DNA of 64,000 bases from Histomonas meleagridis. Taxonomy: Eukaryota > Parabasalia > Tritrichomonadida > Dientamoebidae. Of the stretch, positions 29,039-37,938 are shown in pieces. The notes beneath the pieces are model-generated. The model was not told the DNA's origin, ran no database searches, and saw only the letters and a list, made by a program, of their open reading frames with translations. The translations under genes and the position numbers were made by a program. Location: NCBI GenBank assembly GCA_020186115.1, contig WSYJ01000149.1, forward strand, positions 1,612,001-1,676,000, written 5' to 3'. Numbering within the stretch: position 1 is the stretch's first letter; every line of letters starts with the position of its first letter.

Positions 29039-29149
29039 CCAAGTACGAGTTTTTCTTTACTTATATGGCCAGCCATCCATTTTCAATTACCGCTTGACCA
29101 TCACAAACCGTTGTTGTAACGCTCGAACGTTAAAAATGAAAAAAGTCAA
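29039..29149. promoter_or_regulatory. Bidirectional promoter, dCTP deaminase and PQ-loop gene
   Basis: 111 bp with AACCGTT (29106-29112), TAACGC and AACGTTA (29126-29132). A five-codon frame ATGAAAAAAGTCAAATGA starts at 29136 and its TGA overlaps the ATG of the next gene (ATGA), so either it is an overlapping upstream frame or transcription starts after it. Confidence 0.4.
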
Positions 29150-29992
29150 ATGAATATACCACTTGCTTCAATTGATTATATATCTAATTGTATCTTCAGA
29201 ATTTCGGTTAATTCACCCTATTATATATTTACTATGATGGTAATTTTAGGGCCAACAGTTGGATATTTTGATCAATTGAGGAAAATGATTATCAATAAAT
29301 CTCCATTTATGTTTAATAAACATACAGCACTCATTCAAATGCTATCCAACTTATTGAGGTTTATATATTGGCAATTTGAACCATATATTTTTTATTTGCT
29401 TTGTCAATCAATATGCGTATTTTCATTGCAACTTATTCTTTCTTTTTTATCTTTTCACTATATGGATCCAGGAGAAATATTTGACAATGAACCATTTATT
29501 TATAATCCTTTAGGATACAGAATTCCAATACAAAGCGGTTCAGAAAAACATTATAATTTTTTCTACATATATAAAGCAACAACAGCAATGCAGTTTTTTC
29601 TGTCGTTGTGTTTATATTTCTGTATAATTTTATTGATCTTCCAGATTGGAAGTGCAATCATCGGATACAAAAATATGGCTACTGTTACAATCCTGCTCTC
29701 CAACATCATTGATTCATTCACGTCTCTTCCACAATTTGTTCAAATTGTATGGTATAGAGAAATCGAAAATGTTTCTTCTGTTCTTGTTGCTCAATTCCTT
29801 GCAGGCGACATTATGAAACTATGTATGTACATACTTGGTCACGCAGCATGGCCATTCAAGTTTGGTGCATCTTTGCAAACATGTTTAGATACAATATTAT
29901 TAATTTCTTATGTCAGGCAAAAATGCTTTGCTCAGCCAACGAATCAACAAAGCCGAAGAAATTCTATGCAAGAGGAAATTCTTCCAAAATGA
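29150..29992 (+). CDS. PQ-loop repeat membrane protein (SLC66A2/PQLC1-like)
   Basis: 280 aa with about seven hydrophobic segments. The first PQ-loop region, GPTVGYFDQLRKMIINKSPF, then LSNLLRFIYWQFEPYIFYLL, then CQSICVFSLQLIL, matches the SLC66A2 pattern GxxxxYxxQyxxIxxxxxxxGFS...NxLRixFWfG....LLxQSi. The Pro of the first PQ motif is Asp. The second motif is intact (SLPQFVQIVWYR). Family members sit in Golgi and endosomal membranes and, like yeast Any1, are tied to phospholipid scrambling and flippase balance rather than amino-acid transport. The C-terminal 25 residues are a short cytosolic tail. The start is the ATG after the AACGTTA promoter core. Confidence 0.75.
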   Translation: MNIPLASIDYISNCIFRISVNSPYYIFTMMVILGPTVGYFDQLRKMIINKSPFMFNKHTALIQMLSNLLRFIYWQFEPYIFYLLCQSICVFSLQLILSFLSFHYMDPGEIFDNEPFIYNPLGYRIPIQSGSEKHYNFFYIYKATTAMQFFLSLCLYFCIILLIFQIGSAIIGYKNMATVTILLSNIIDSFTSLPQFVQIVWYREIENVSSVLVAQFLAGDIMKLCMYILGHAAWPFKFGASLQTCLDTILLISYVRQKCFAQPTNQQSRRNSMQEEILPK

Positions 29993-30188
29993 ATACGTTT
30001 AATAGATTTATAAATATTTTCTATCTACGAACTATTTTTTTTTTTCAAATTGAACTTATGATAATAAGTTAGTTGCTTCATTCATTAGATAAGCTTGAGC
30101 GAAGAAATGCTTCAAAAGGAAACTTTTGTTTTTTGTGTGGAACAAAAAAACTAAATTCGCTTTTTCAGTACTTTACGTAATTTATAAA

Positions 30189-30656
30189 ATGTGCGATTGC
30201 TTCAAATCAAATGCCCAACTTGAAGACGTTGATAAATCTCAAATGATTGAATACTCAAGGCAATTATTTGATTTATTCAAGGATGATGTGTACGTAACAA
30301 TTTTTGATCCAGAATGGAAACCAATTTGGCAATCAGCTTCATCAGAAAATTTTTCACAAGAATTCCAAAGACAAATTGAAGATGTGGGAAGGTTAATTGC
30401 TAGCAGTGAAGAGTCTATCCTTCAACTCAATTCAGGATGGCGAGTTGACGAATTAACTTCTTTTCGTTTAACTTGTCATTCAAGTCGAATTTTTGTTTAT
30501 ATCCTACAGCAAACATATAGGCTTGTAGTAATCAACAAATATTCATCACATGATAATATTGAAGAGGATACAAATTTTGATCAAACCATAAAGTCACTTT
30601 GTCACAGTGTTTCAAATTCTATCTATGCTTGCTCACAAAGCGATAAAACTGTTTAG
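30189..30656 (+). CDS. Small hypothetical protein, possibly roadblock/longin-like
   Basis: 155 aa from the ATG of MCDCFKSNAQ; the upstream frame starts at a TTG. Cys at positions 2 and 4 make N-terminal acylation plausible. The body alternates strands and helices: YVTIFDPEWKPIWQS, then a helix QRQIEDVGRLIASSEES, then strands FRLTCHSSRIFVYILQ and YRLVVINKY, then a final helix. That order (beta-beta-helix-beta-beta-beta-helix) is what roadblock/LC7 and longin-type GTPase partners show, but no sequence signature fixes it. Function unknown. Confidence 0.5.
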   Translation: MCDCFKSNAQLEDVDKSQMIEYSRQLFDLFKDDVYVTIFDPEWKPIWQSASSENFSQEFQRQIEDVGRLIASSEESILQLNSGWRVDELTSFRLTCHSSRIFVYILQQTYRLVVINKYSSHDNIEEDTNFDQTIKSLCHSVSNSIYACSQSDKTV

Positions 30657-30905
30657 ACTTTATAATAAGCTTGCGGAAATTTATGTTTTTCTTATAATCC
30701 CATAATTTCTTCATTTTTATTAGTAAAATCTCTATAAGTTATCTTTTGATTAAAAAAGCTTTCTAAATGATGTTAAGAAAGTTTTTTGTTTTGGAAGATT
30801 TCTTCGCTTTTTTTAACGTTCAAACAGTGTCACTTTTGAATAACACTAACAATGCAAATGACAAAAAAAATTTTATAAACATTAGTAATAATTCAAACAG
30901 TTTAA

Positions 30906-32153
30906 TTATTCATGTTTCTTGAAGTTGAGCGTTTTCTTTCTTTTCACAAAGAAGAATGCAACGTAACAAGCAAGTTCAATGAATGAAATCATATACAAAA
31001 ATGTCGGAACAAACGACGATTTCATTTCTTTAGATCTGCTTTTTGCTTCATCTGTTAAGTTATCATAGTCTTTAATTCTGTTATAAAATGACATCAATGT
31101 ATTAATTGAATCATTTTTAGAGTTCGATAACGCGTCCATTGCGCATTGCGATATTGAGTCCATTTTATCTTTGACAATGTTTTTAAGATTTTTTAAGTCA
31201 TCTTGAATTTCGGTGAATGATCGAGATCGCTTTTCCATTTTATGTTCAGTCCTCATCAAACTAACAGTTAGCGTTGCGTGTACAAGCCTCTGTAAGTCTT
31301 TAGTTGTTAAAGAATCTTTTAACCGACTTCTAATTTCAAGAAGAAGATCTCGAATTTCTTGCCCAGAATAATTGTTTTTCCCAGATTGGTCTAGTTTATA
31401 TGAAGCCTTTTCCATTTCATTGATTATGCGCTCCGCAAGTGGGAGAACAGGGTGTGAAATTGGCTTTAAAAGTTTTCTAAGTTTACGACGGTTTGCATCG
31501 TCCATTTCGGTTTTATTGAATTTTTCTGTGTGATTTGGGGGGATCCTTGTCAAAAAGTGGAATAGCTCTGATTCGCCAATGCCTTCTTGGCTCTCAGCAA
31601 AAAATGAGAAGTAATTTGCATTTGGAATGGTTGCTTCGATTGGATCACCACATTGGGTAAAGTCTGAACCTCGGTCATCTAATGCATAACATGTTATTGT
31701 ATTATCTTTGTATGTTATGCGAACTGTGACGTTTTGAGAGTAAACCTGGCAGAGGTTTCGGTGAATTTGATTGTCGTCGTTAAGATAATGAAATGCTATT
31801 TTTAGTTTCATATTATCTATTCTTGTAATGTTGAAAGAAATTTGATTAAAAGATGTTGCATTGGTGTGGATATAATAAGGACAGAAATTGTCTGAGATTA
31901 TAAAGGATAAGGAACCTTTTGAAACTTCAGCACGGAACTCAGATAACCAATCATTAGAAGTAGTGGGTAAGCGCTGGCATATACCGCTGTTTTGTTTTTT
32001 ATAATCTGATGCAAAATGAATAGAACTCTTGAGATTTGTTGCCACACCAACAAGAGACCAAAACCCCAGTTCATTTGAATTTGATAACGTTATTGGAGGA
32101 AAGATGTCAAATGATCCTTCTAATGAAAAACATAAGAAAAGGAATGTTCCCAT
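30906..32153 (-). CDS. ERGIC-53/VIP36-like L-type lectin cargo receptor
   Basis: 415 aa, type I membrane layout. A signal peptide (MGTFLFLCFSLEGS) leads into an L-type-lectin-like domain, about 15-200: LGFWSLVGVATNLKSSIHFA, then LPTTSNDWLSEFRAEVSKG, ending with NANYFSFFAESQEGIGESEL, the equivalent of the family's F-GISAxTG. A stalk of predicted coiled coil follows (about 215-375), one membrane span (MISFIELACYVAFFFV) and a tail ending KKTLNFKKHE: KKXX for COPI retrieval to the ER. This is the design of ERGIC-53, which recycles between ER and Golgi with glycoprotein cargo. The metal-site Asp and Asn residues are not obvious, so sugar binding may be weak. Confidence 0.75.
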   Translation of the reverse strand: MGTFLFLCFSLEGSFDIFPPITLSNSNELGFWSLVGVATNLKSSIHFASDYKKQNSGICQRLPTTSNDWLSEFRAEVSKGSLSFIISDNFCPYYIHTNATSFNQISFNITRIDNMKLKIAFHYLNDDNQIHRNLCQVYSQNVTVRITYKDNTITCYALDDRGSDFTQCGDPIEATIPNANYFSFFAESQEGIGESELFHFLTRIPPNHTEKFNKTEMDDANRRKLRKLLKPISHPVLPLAERIINEMEKASYKLDQSGKNNYSGQEIRDLLLEIRSRLKDSLTTKDLQRLVHATLTVSLMRTEHKMEKRSRSFTEIQDDLKNLKNIVKDKMDSISQCAMDALSNSKNDSINTLMSFYNRIKDYDNLTDEAKSRSKEMKSSFVPTFLYMISFIELACYVAFFFVKRKKTLNFKKHE

Positions 32154-32460
32154 ATAAAAGAAATGTTATGTGAAATAGCTGAATTCTATTTTGTCCTTTG
32201 TGATTTGATAATCAAGATAAAACGGGTAAAATATTGTTAAGACGACGCAATTTCAACCTTTCATTAGTCATTTTGATTTTCAATATGATAAATGAGAAGT
32301 CACTTAATTTATGTTTATGCACATAAAGTTTCCAGATAAATAACAATTGTTTCCATAGTCATAGCAATAAAAAATCGTGTAAATGTAATTGACTTTGAAA
32401 CGTTTCATTCTGATTGGAAATTAAAGTTTCATTTACACTTCTTCTAAAAAAATCATCGAT
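32154..32460. other. Intergenic upstream of tRNA-Leu
   Basis: 307 bp of AT-rich sequence between the lectin gene start and the tRNA. No further feature seen. Confidence 0.3.
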
Positions 32461-32542
32461 GGTACTTTGGCCGAGTGGTCTAAGGCGTTGGATTTAAGCC
32501 CCAATACCGAGAGGTGCGTGGGTTCGAACCCCACAGGTACCA
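32461..32542 (+). tRNA. tRNA-Leu (UAA)
   Basis: 82 nt. Acceptor stem GGTACTT pairs with AGGTACC, discriminator A. The anticodon loop reads TTTAAGC with anticodon TAA; a long variable arm (ATACCGAGAGGTGC) and T-arm GGGTTCGAACCCC complete a class II tRNA. No intron. A run of six T follows at once, fitting a Pol III terminator. Confidence 0.95.
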
Positions 32543-32768
32543 GTTTTTTGTTTTTGATTTATCCTTGAATCATGACTTTCATTCTATTATAAATGTATTC
32601 CCTTTTGATGCGATTTCTTCTATAATTTCATTGTTCATTTTCATTCCTTCTTTTTCTGAAAACATGAAGATTTCATAATTATTAAATACGATATGCATTT
32701 TTTCCCAAGATATATTAAATTTCTATCACTTAAATTACAATTATCTTATTTAAGATATTACAATTATC

Positions 32769-32823
32769 GGCTCTGATGCAAAACGCCCTCCATTTTGCGG
32801 TTTTTGAACGATAGGAAATTTGA
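32769..32823 (+). repeat. Merlin left terminal inverted repeat
   Basis: GGCTCT followed by the 49-bp core beginning GATGCAAAACGCCCTCCATT; the core is the exact reverse complement of 34174-34222. Confidence 0.95.
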
Positions 32824-32873
32824 GGAAAAATAGAAATGCCACATTAGGGCACCCCATCCATCATCCTGACGGC

Positions 32874-32932
32874 CGGTTTCGATCGTTATCCATTGAAAAA
32901 CGAAGTTTTTCAATGGATAACGATCGAAACCG
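32874..32932. repeat. 27-bp perfect hairpin inside the transposon
   Basis: Arms 32874-32900 and 32906-32932 are perfect complements around a five-base loop CGAAG. It lies between the left TIR and the transposase start. Its sequence is unrelated to the TIR; it could be a cruciform-forming regulatory element or a small internal insertion. Confidence 0.9.
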
Positions 32933-33120
32933 CTCGCACCTTCGGTGCTCGCATTTGATACATATTAATATATATATTTTGACAGACAAAATATTTGACA
33001 TAACGATAATATTTAAGTTATTAAATAAAATATATAAGATTTATTATAACGGTTATCGATAAAAATTTATTCATATTTTTTGTTTGTAAAGTAGTCAAAA
33101 AGTCGATCATTTTTTTATTG

Positions 33121-34017
33121 ATGCAATTGCAATTCGAAACCATAAAGAAAGTGTTAAAATTAAATAACAAAAGCTTCATCAAATGGGCCTCTGAGCAGGG
33201 AATCATTCCTGATATCCACCAAATTCAAATATGTCCGAAATGTCAATCGTTAATGAAAGTTTATTTCTCACCAAGTTACCCTGATGGTGCTGCATATAGA
33301 TGCTGCTCAAGTAAATGCAGAAATTCAAAATCAATCAGATTAGATTCATGGGTATCACAATCAAAACTTTCATTAAGGGGATTTGTTCACATTTTAGCAT
33401 GTTGGGTAGAAGGTTTTGATATAAGAACTACATCTAAAATTACAGGTGTATGTGAACGATCAGTAATAACATGGTTTCAAACTTTTCGATCTATTGCAGA
33501 AAAAGAATATCGAAAAGATATAGCTCAGAATTTACTTGGTGATGGAATAGTCGAAATTGATGAAAGTCATTTTTTCGGTGCTAAATACAACAAAGGAAGT
33601 GCATTGGAAAAAGAAGAAATTTGGGTTTTTGACGAAATAGACAGTAAAACAATGAGAGTTGTTGCTGAGATTTGCGAAAATAGATCGAAAGAAGTTCTCA
33701 TTCCAATTATTTGTTCAACAGTTAGACCTAATTCAGAAATTTGGTCTGATGAATGGAAGGCATATAATACTCTTAGTGATTTAGGTTATGTACACAAAAC
33801 AGTAAATCACTCAGAAAATTTTGTAGATCCGATTACTGAGGCACATACTCAAAAAATAGAAGGTACATGGAATCTAATAAAAGGATACCTAATAAAAAAT
33901 GGATTTAGAGACAGAAATTATTTCGAATCATATATCCATTAATGGTGCTTTCGAAGAAATATAGGAAATACATTTGAAAGATGCTGGAAAGTAATAATTG
34001 GTGAAATTTCTTACTAA
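33121..34017 (+). pseudogene. Merlin transposase with one premature stop near the C-terminus
   Basis: 273 codons run from the ATG at 33121 to TAA 33940-33942; the same frame then continues 24 more codons (WCFRRNIGNTFERCWKVIIG and on) to TAA at 34015-34017, so one stop codon interrupts an otherwise intact gene. A zinc ribbon (C38, C41, C61/C62, C66) and an HTH (TSKITGVCERSVITWFQ) come first. The ISXO2-type DDE core is present: D147 in VEIDESHF, D210 in WSDEWKAY, E247 in IEGTWN, with 36 residues between the last two. All catalytic acids are kept, so a truncated protein might still work; more probably the copy is newly dead or depends on other copies. Confidence 0.9.
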
Positions 34018-34173
34018 ACTAATGATAATTTAAAATATTTTTATTAGAAAAATGATTTCGAAGTGTATCAGACCCCCCCCCCCCAATGATATATTTTGCC
34101 ATTATTCACTTTTTGAAATGACTTTGATCTCCTTATCAAAAGTCGAATATTTTTATTGCCATTTTTTTTCCTT

Positions 34174-34228
34174 TCAAATTTCCTATCGTTCAAAAACCGC
34201 AAAATGGAGGGCGTTTTGCATCCTAACC
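34174..34228 (-). repeat. Merlin right terminal inverted repeat
   Basis: Read on the minus strand it begins GGTTAG and continues with the same 49-bp core as the left end. Confidence 0.95.
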
Positions 34229-34615
34229 CAATTATCAATTAATTTTTGATTTTGGAATTCGATTTTGTAAAAGAAGAGTTTGATAATAAAAATTCTCCAA
34301 TTTTATTTTCATAAAGATAATGAAAAATTTCATTTTGATGATATTCTATCGCTGTTTCATATGCTTCAACGATGAATTATTTTGTTCACATAAATTAATA
34401 ATTTCTAAGTTTCCACCTGCTATTGCATATTTAGATGTACTTTTAATATTCGAGTTATTTAATAACACATATATAAAACATTTAATCGAGCCAAAAAAAA
34501 AACATGAGGTGGCCGCAAGAGGCTGGAAATTTTATAAGTAAATCTTAAAACCCAGTGATCTACTTGTAGCTCATTCATAAGAAGGCACTTTTCGGTTTAT
34601 TGTACGTTGCAAAAA

Positions 34616-35833
34616 ATGAAAAAAAAAAGTTTTGATTCTGGTTCATATATTGAAGAAAAAATAGCACCAAATATTGAAGCCAGGATCAAAGAGCTAACAC
34701 AGAAAAGAGATGAACTTAAATTACAAAATCAATCTCTAAATCAAAAGTTATTATCTCTTCAACGGCGAAACGATGAAATACTTAAACAACTCCAACGAGA
34801 ATCTCAGACTTTTGAGGAAAATCTCAATGCTCATAAAAAATTATATGAAAAAACCAAAGCAGAATGTGACCAAGAAATAGAAAACTTTAAACATGAAATG
34901 GATGAAGAACTTAAAAAATGTACTCAAGTTCTTGTAGCGCATCGTAAAGATCGGAATTATCTTAGATTTAATCTTCAATCCAAAAAAGAAATTGATGAAA
35001 CACGAATTGCCATGTTAACTCAACGAGACAACTTAACGCAACAACTCAAAGATCTTGTCAAAGAGTTACGTGACGAAACCAACAAATTTGAAAAAGAAAC
35101 AGCTCTTTTCCGTGGTCAAAAGAATGAAGAAGAAAAGGCTAAGCTTCAGCATCTAATTGAAGAAGCAAAAGCCTCTATTGACAAAGAGAAAATCGACACT
35201 CTTAAAGAAGCAGAATCTCAAAGTAAAATTCTTGCAAATAAAGTTGTCAAATTCCAAAAAGTGGTAATTTCACTTCGCGACCGTTATAACAAACTTTTAT
35301 CAGAAGCGAATGAACTTGAAATGCAAACAATGGAAGCCAAATTAGTAACACAACTTGTTCACCCAAAATCTACCCAGTCAATTATAAACAAACTTCATCT
35401 TGAAAAAGAAAAGATTGAAGAACAAAAACTGAAAGCTAAAACTGCGCCCGAAGCAGAAAATCGAAGGAAAGCAACTCAACATATGAATGCCATGAAAAAG
35501 AAACGAAATGAGTTAAGTGGATTCATTAAATTAAATTCTATTAAAAAAGAAGAGTTGACGAAATTAAGAGAATTAGCATCGAATGTTATTGAGCAAAGGA
35601 ATGCATTGGTTACATTTATGAATGAAACAATGGCTGCATTAAGACATCAAATTGCAGAAGAATATGATCAAAAAGGTTTACCTTTTCGGACATCAGAACT
35701 TATATTGTGTCATCTAAAGGATGGCGAAGAAAGGAAAAAAGGCGGCGAAATGTCTCCAGATGAACAGTTGTGGATAATGGAAATGCTGTACTCAAGGTTT
35801 TGTGGGGTGCCACTTCCAAGGAACGAAGATTAA
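34616..35833 (+). CDS. Coiled-coil protein, probably cytoskeletal
   Basis: 405 aa from MKKKSFDSGSYIEEKIAPN; the frame upstream offers only a TTG. Residues about 20-350 are continuous Lys/Glu/Gln-rich coiled coil (ELTQKRDELKLQNQSLNQKL). The last 60 residues are a small globular piece (GLPFRTSELILCHLKDGEER, ending YSRFCGVPLPRNED). The layout recalls coiled-coil basal-body or axonemal proteins (DUF4515 type), but no signature proves it. The 5' flank carries CACTTTTCGGTTTATTG, identical over CACTTTTCGGTT to the promoter of the phosphatase gene at 45.6 kb. Confidence 0.55.
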   Translation: MKKKSFDSGSYIEEKIAPNIEARIKELTQKRDELKLQNQSLNQKLLSLQRRNDEILKQLQRESQTFEENLNAHKKLYEKTKAECDQEIENFKHEMDEELKKCTQVLVAHRKDRNYLRFNLQSKKEIDETRIAMLTQRDNLTQQLKDLVKELRDETNKFEKETALFRGQKNEEEKAKLQHLIEEAKASIDKEKIDTLKEAESQSKILANKVVKFQKVVISLRDRYNKLLSEANELEMQTMEAKLVTQLVHPKSTQSIINKLHLEKEKIEEQKLKAKTAPEAENRRKATQHMNAMKKKRNELSGFIKLNSIKKEELTKLRELASNVIEQRNALVTFMNETMAALRHQIAEEYDQKGLPFRTSELILCHLKDGEERKKGGEMSPDEQLWIMEMLYSRFCGVPLPRNED

Positions 35834-36284
35834 ATATGTTTGTGTTTGTAAAATCGAGTTAAAAATATTTAATTTTTTAATATATTGTATTTGTGAAATT
35901 TGTGTGAATTCTTATTATTAATTTCGAATTTACGCTCTTACCTATTTAGTGATGAAATAAACATCGCCACGCAGAAAATATTATTGCTTACCAACACATT
36001 GAATTTGGTATATATGATTTATGATGTGTATTTAAATAAATTACATGTGGGTATAAAAATTATCAACCCAATTTATAGAAAGAGAAATTTTTTTATATTA
36101 TTAGCACATTTTTATTGTTTTGTTTGAAAAAGTTCGGATTTGTGCCTGAAATTTCGATCGAAAACCACTAACTTCTCAACTAAATATCTTCTCAATAAAA
36201 ATGGAGTTCCATCATTCTAGTGGATATACTAATAATTCAACTGTAATTGATATAATTTACTTAACATTAGATACAACATGCATG
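35834..36284. other. Intergenic
   Basis: AT-rich, about 450 bp. No frame with an ATG start longer than about 75 codons that looks coding. Confidence 0.3.
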
Positions 36285-36356
36285 TTATTATCAATGTCTA
36301 ACTATTTCACAAATTTGAACAAAATATTTTTCCAGACACCTCCCAAATGGTAATCT
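36285..36356 (-). repeat. 72-bp repeat, inverted partner of 22131-22202
   Basis: On the minus strand it follows directly on the LysM 3' flank (GAAGAAAAAGATTACC), whereas at the other locus about 3.9 kb holding the ankyrin gene and array lies between the two. Confidence 0.8.
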
Positions 36357-37851
36357 TTTTCTTCAAAAATTATTATGTATATGCTTTATATATGGAAAGT
36401 TGCATGCACTTACACTCAAGTAGATATTCTTACAATTTTTTCATACTTTATTTTGATTAATAAACTAAAGATGTGCATTAAGTCTTTTATTTCATATTTT
36501 GGAACACAATGAAATGAAAATATTAACAGAATAATCAAATTATAAAAAGGTAAAAGAAATGCAATTTTTATATTTTGGAAATAACAATTAATAAACAAAA
36601 AACATTTAAATACACTATAAATATCTTTAGAAGATGCCAAGCGCGCGTTGGTAATATTCTCGAATGTTTTCAGCTCCTTCATATTTCCCATAAAGTCGAA
36701 GTGCGATTTCTTCTTCACTGATCCCTTGGCAGCAATACGAGTCAATACCTTCGCGTCTCCAATAATATCCTGAAATAAGAAATGGATAATGTTCAGATAC
36801 ATACAAATGACCTTCGTCAACAACTTTCGAATCTGAAATATATTCTGAAAATTCTTCGTATTTAGAATACCCTTCAATTTGGAGATATCCACTTCCTGTG
36901 TATTTCGTATTAATATCTTCTTTGGTGTTATGTGTATATAATCCAAAAATTCGATTTATATGCACAGTGACTTATGAAACGTAAAAAATGATTGTCGACT
37001 ACTGATGAACTCTTCAACGCATTTCTGAAGATCGCTGACAATGGCTTCTGACGTATTATACCATCCAAACGCAGATAATTGCGATGCTGTTACTGTTGTT
37101 GTCCAACTTGGCAATGGCGTCGGAGCTGGAGTTGGCGATGATGGCGGCGGCGCTTCTGTTGGAGTATATGTGTTTGATTGCGTAAATGCTTCTGTTGGAG
37201 AAAATGTTTTAGAAGGAGTAGCTGTCGGTGATTTAGAAGGAGAAGCTGTTGGCGATTTAGAAGGAGTAGCTGTGGGTGATTTCGAAGGTGAAGCTGTCGG
37301 TGATCGTGATGGTGTTGGAAGTGGAACTGGAATTAAGAGAACTTCTCCAACATAAAGTGTGTATGGGTATGCTTTCATATTGGATATTGCAAGATCTTCC
37401 GTTGTGAGTCCATAGTTTGCTGCAATCACTGAAAGCGAATCACCTGATTTAACTGTATATGTAACATATGTTCTTTTCGCTTCTTTAATATTAAGAACTT
37501 GTCCAACTGTAATGAAGTCTGGATTTGAAATTCCGTTCCATTCTTGAATTTGTGCAATTGTGACACTAAAAAGTTGTGCAATTGATGTTAATGTATCACC
37601 AGATCTTACTGTATATGTTATTGCAACTGAATTTGCCGCTGTTAATAGAATCAAAAACATTTTTGAAAGAATTGTGAACCGAATTTCTCTTTTGAAGCAT
37701 TCCGTTTTTATTGAATTTTTTTTTTGTTAACTTTTTCAGTTAATTAACTAGTCAATAAATATCGCTCGACTAAGTTTTTCATTATAGAAACAATAGTATT
37801 ATATGATATTGGTGAGCAAACGCTTGTTATTGTGCGAGAATATTCTCTTCT
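36357..37851 (-). repeat. Inverted duplication, arm 2 (contains LysM copy C)
   Basis: Reverse complement of 16214-18190 with flanks on both sides, shorter because of 17 fewer 24-bp units and the absence of a roughly 60-bp segment before the ATG. Confidence 0.85.
36627..37660 (-). pseudogene. LysM/GH19-like protein, frameshifted copy C
   Basis: It starts at ATG 37660 (MFLILLTAANSVA) with signal peptide, two LysM repeats, only four SPTA(S/T)PSK units (37208-37303) and the TFSPTEAFTQSNTYTPTE linker, all as in copy B. At 36983-36988 the run of six A (T on the coding strand) replaces the five in copies A and B; the extra base shifts the frame, giving SRQSFFTFHKSLCI and a stop. The rest of the GH19-like domain continues in the other frame to 36627. 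Apart from this the copy is intact, so either it died very recently or the extra base is an assembly error in a homopolymer. Confidence 0.75.
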
Positions 37852-37938
37852 ATTTATTATCTTCTATTTTCTCAAGTGGAAAAAGAATGAATTTTAATTT
37901 GCATATTAACAGTTATATAAATAATTTACAAACAAATA

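Larger units (their letters stand above)
32769..34228 (+). mobile_element. Merlin/IS1016-type DNA transposon
   Basis: 1460 bp bounded by terminal inverted repeats of 55 bp (32769-32823 and 34174-34228), of which the inner 49 bp are identical. Both ends start with GG. The 8-bp direct repeat CAATTATC flanks it (32761-32768 and 34229-34236), the target-duplication length known for the Merlin superfamily. It carries one transposase frame in plus orientation and an internal 27-bp hairpin. Identical TIR cores and a clean target duplication indicate a recent insertion, although the transposase has a premature stop. Confidence 0.95.
32560..34505 (-). pseudogene. DUF3447 ankyrin pseudogene, split by a transposon
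   Basis: Minus-strand sequence 34500-34237 reads KYAIAGGNLEIINLCEQNNS, equivalent to KYAIAGGNEEIVHLCEQNGS in the gene at 18.8 kb. Continuing below the transposon, 32700-32570 reads NNYEIFMFSEKEGMKMNNEI, equivalent to GNYEILSFLEGEGTKINESI. The order is collinear across the Merlin element, so the element landed inside this gene. Stops and frameshifts on both sides show it is dead. Confidence 0.75.
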
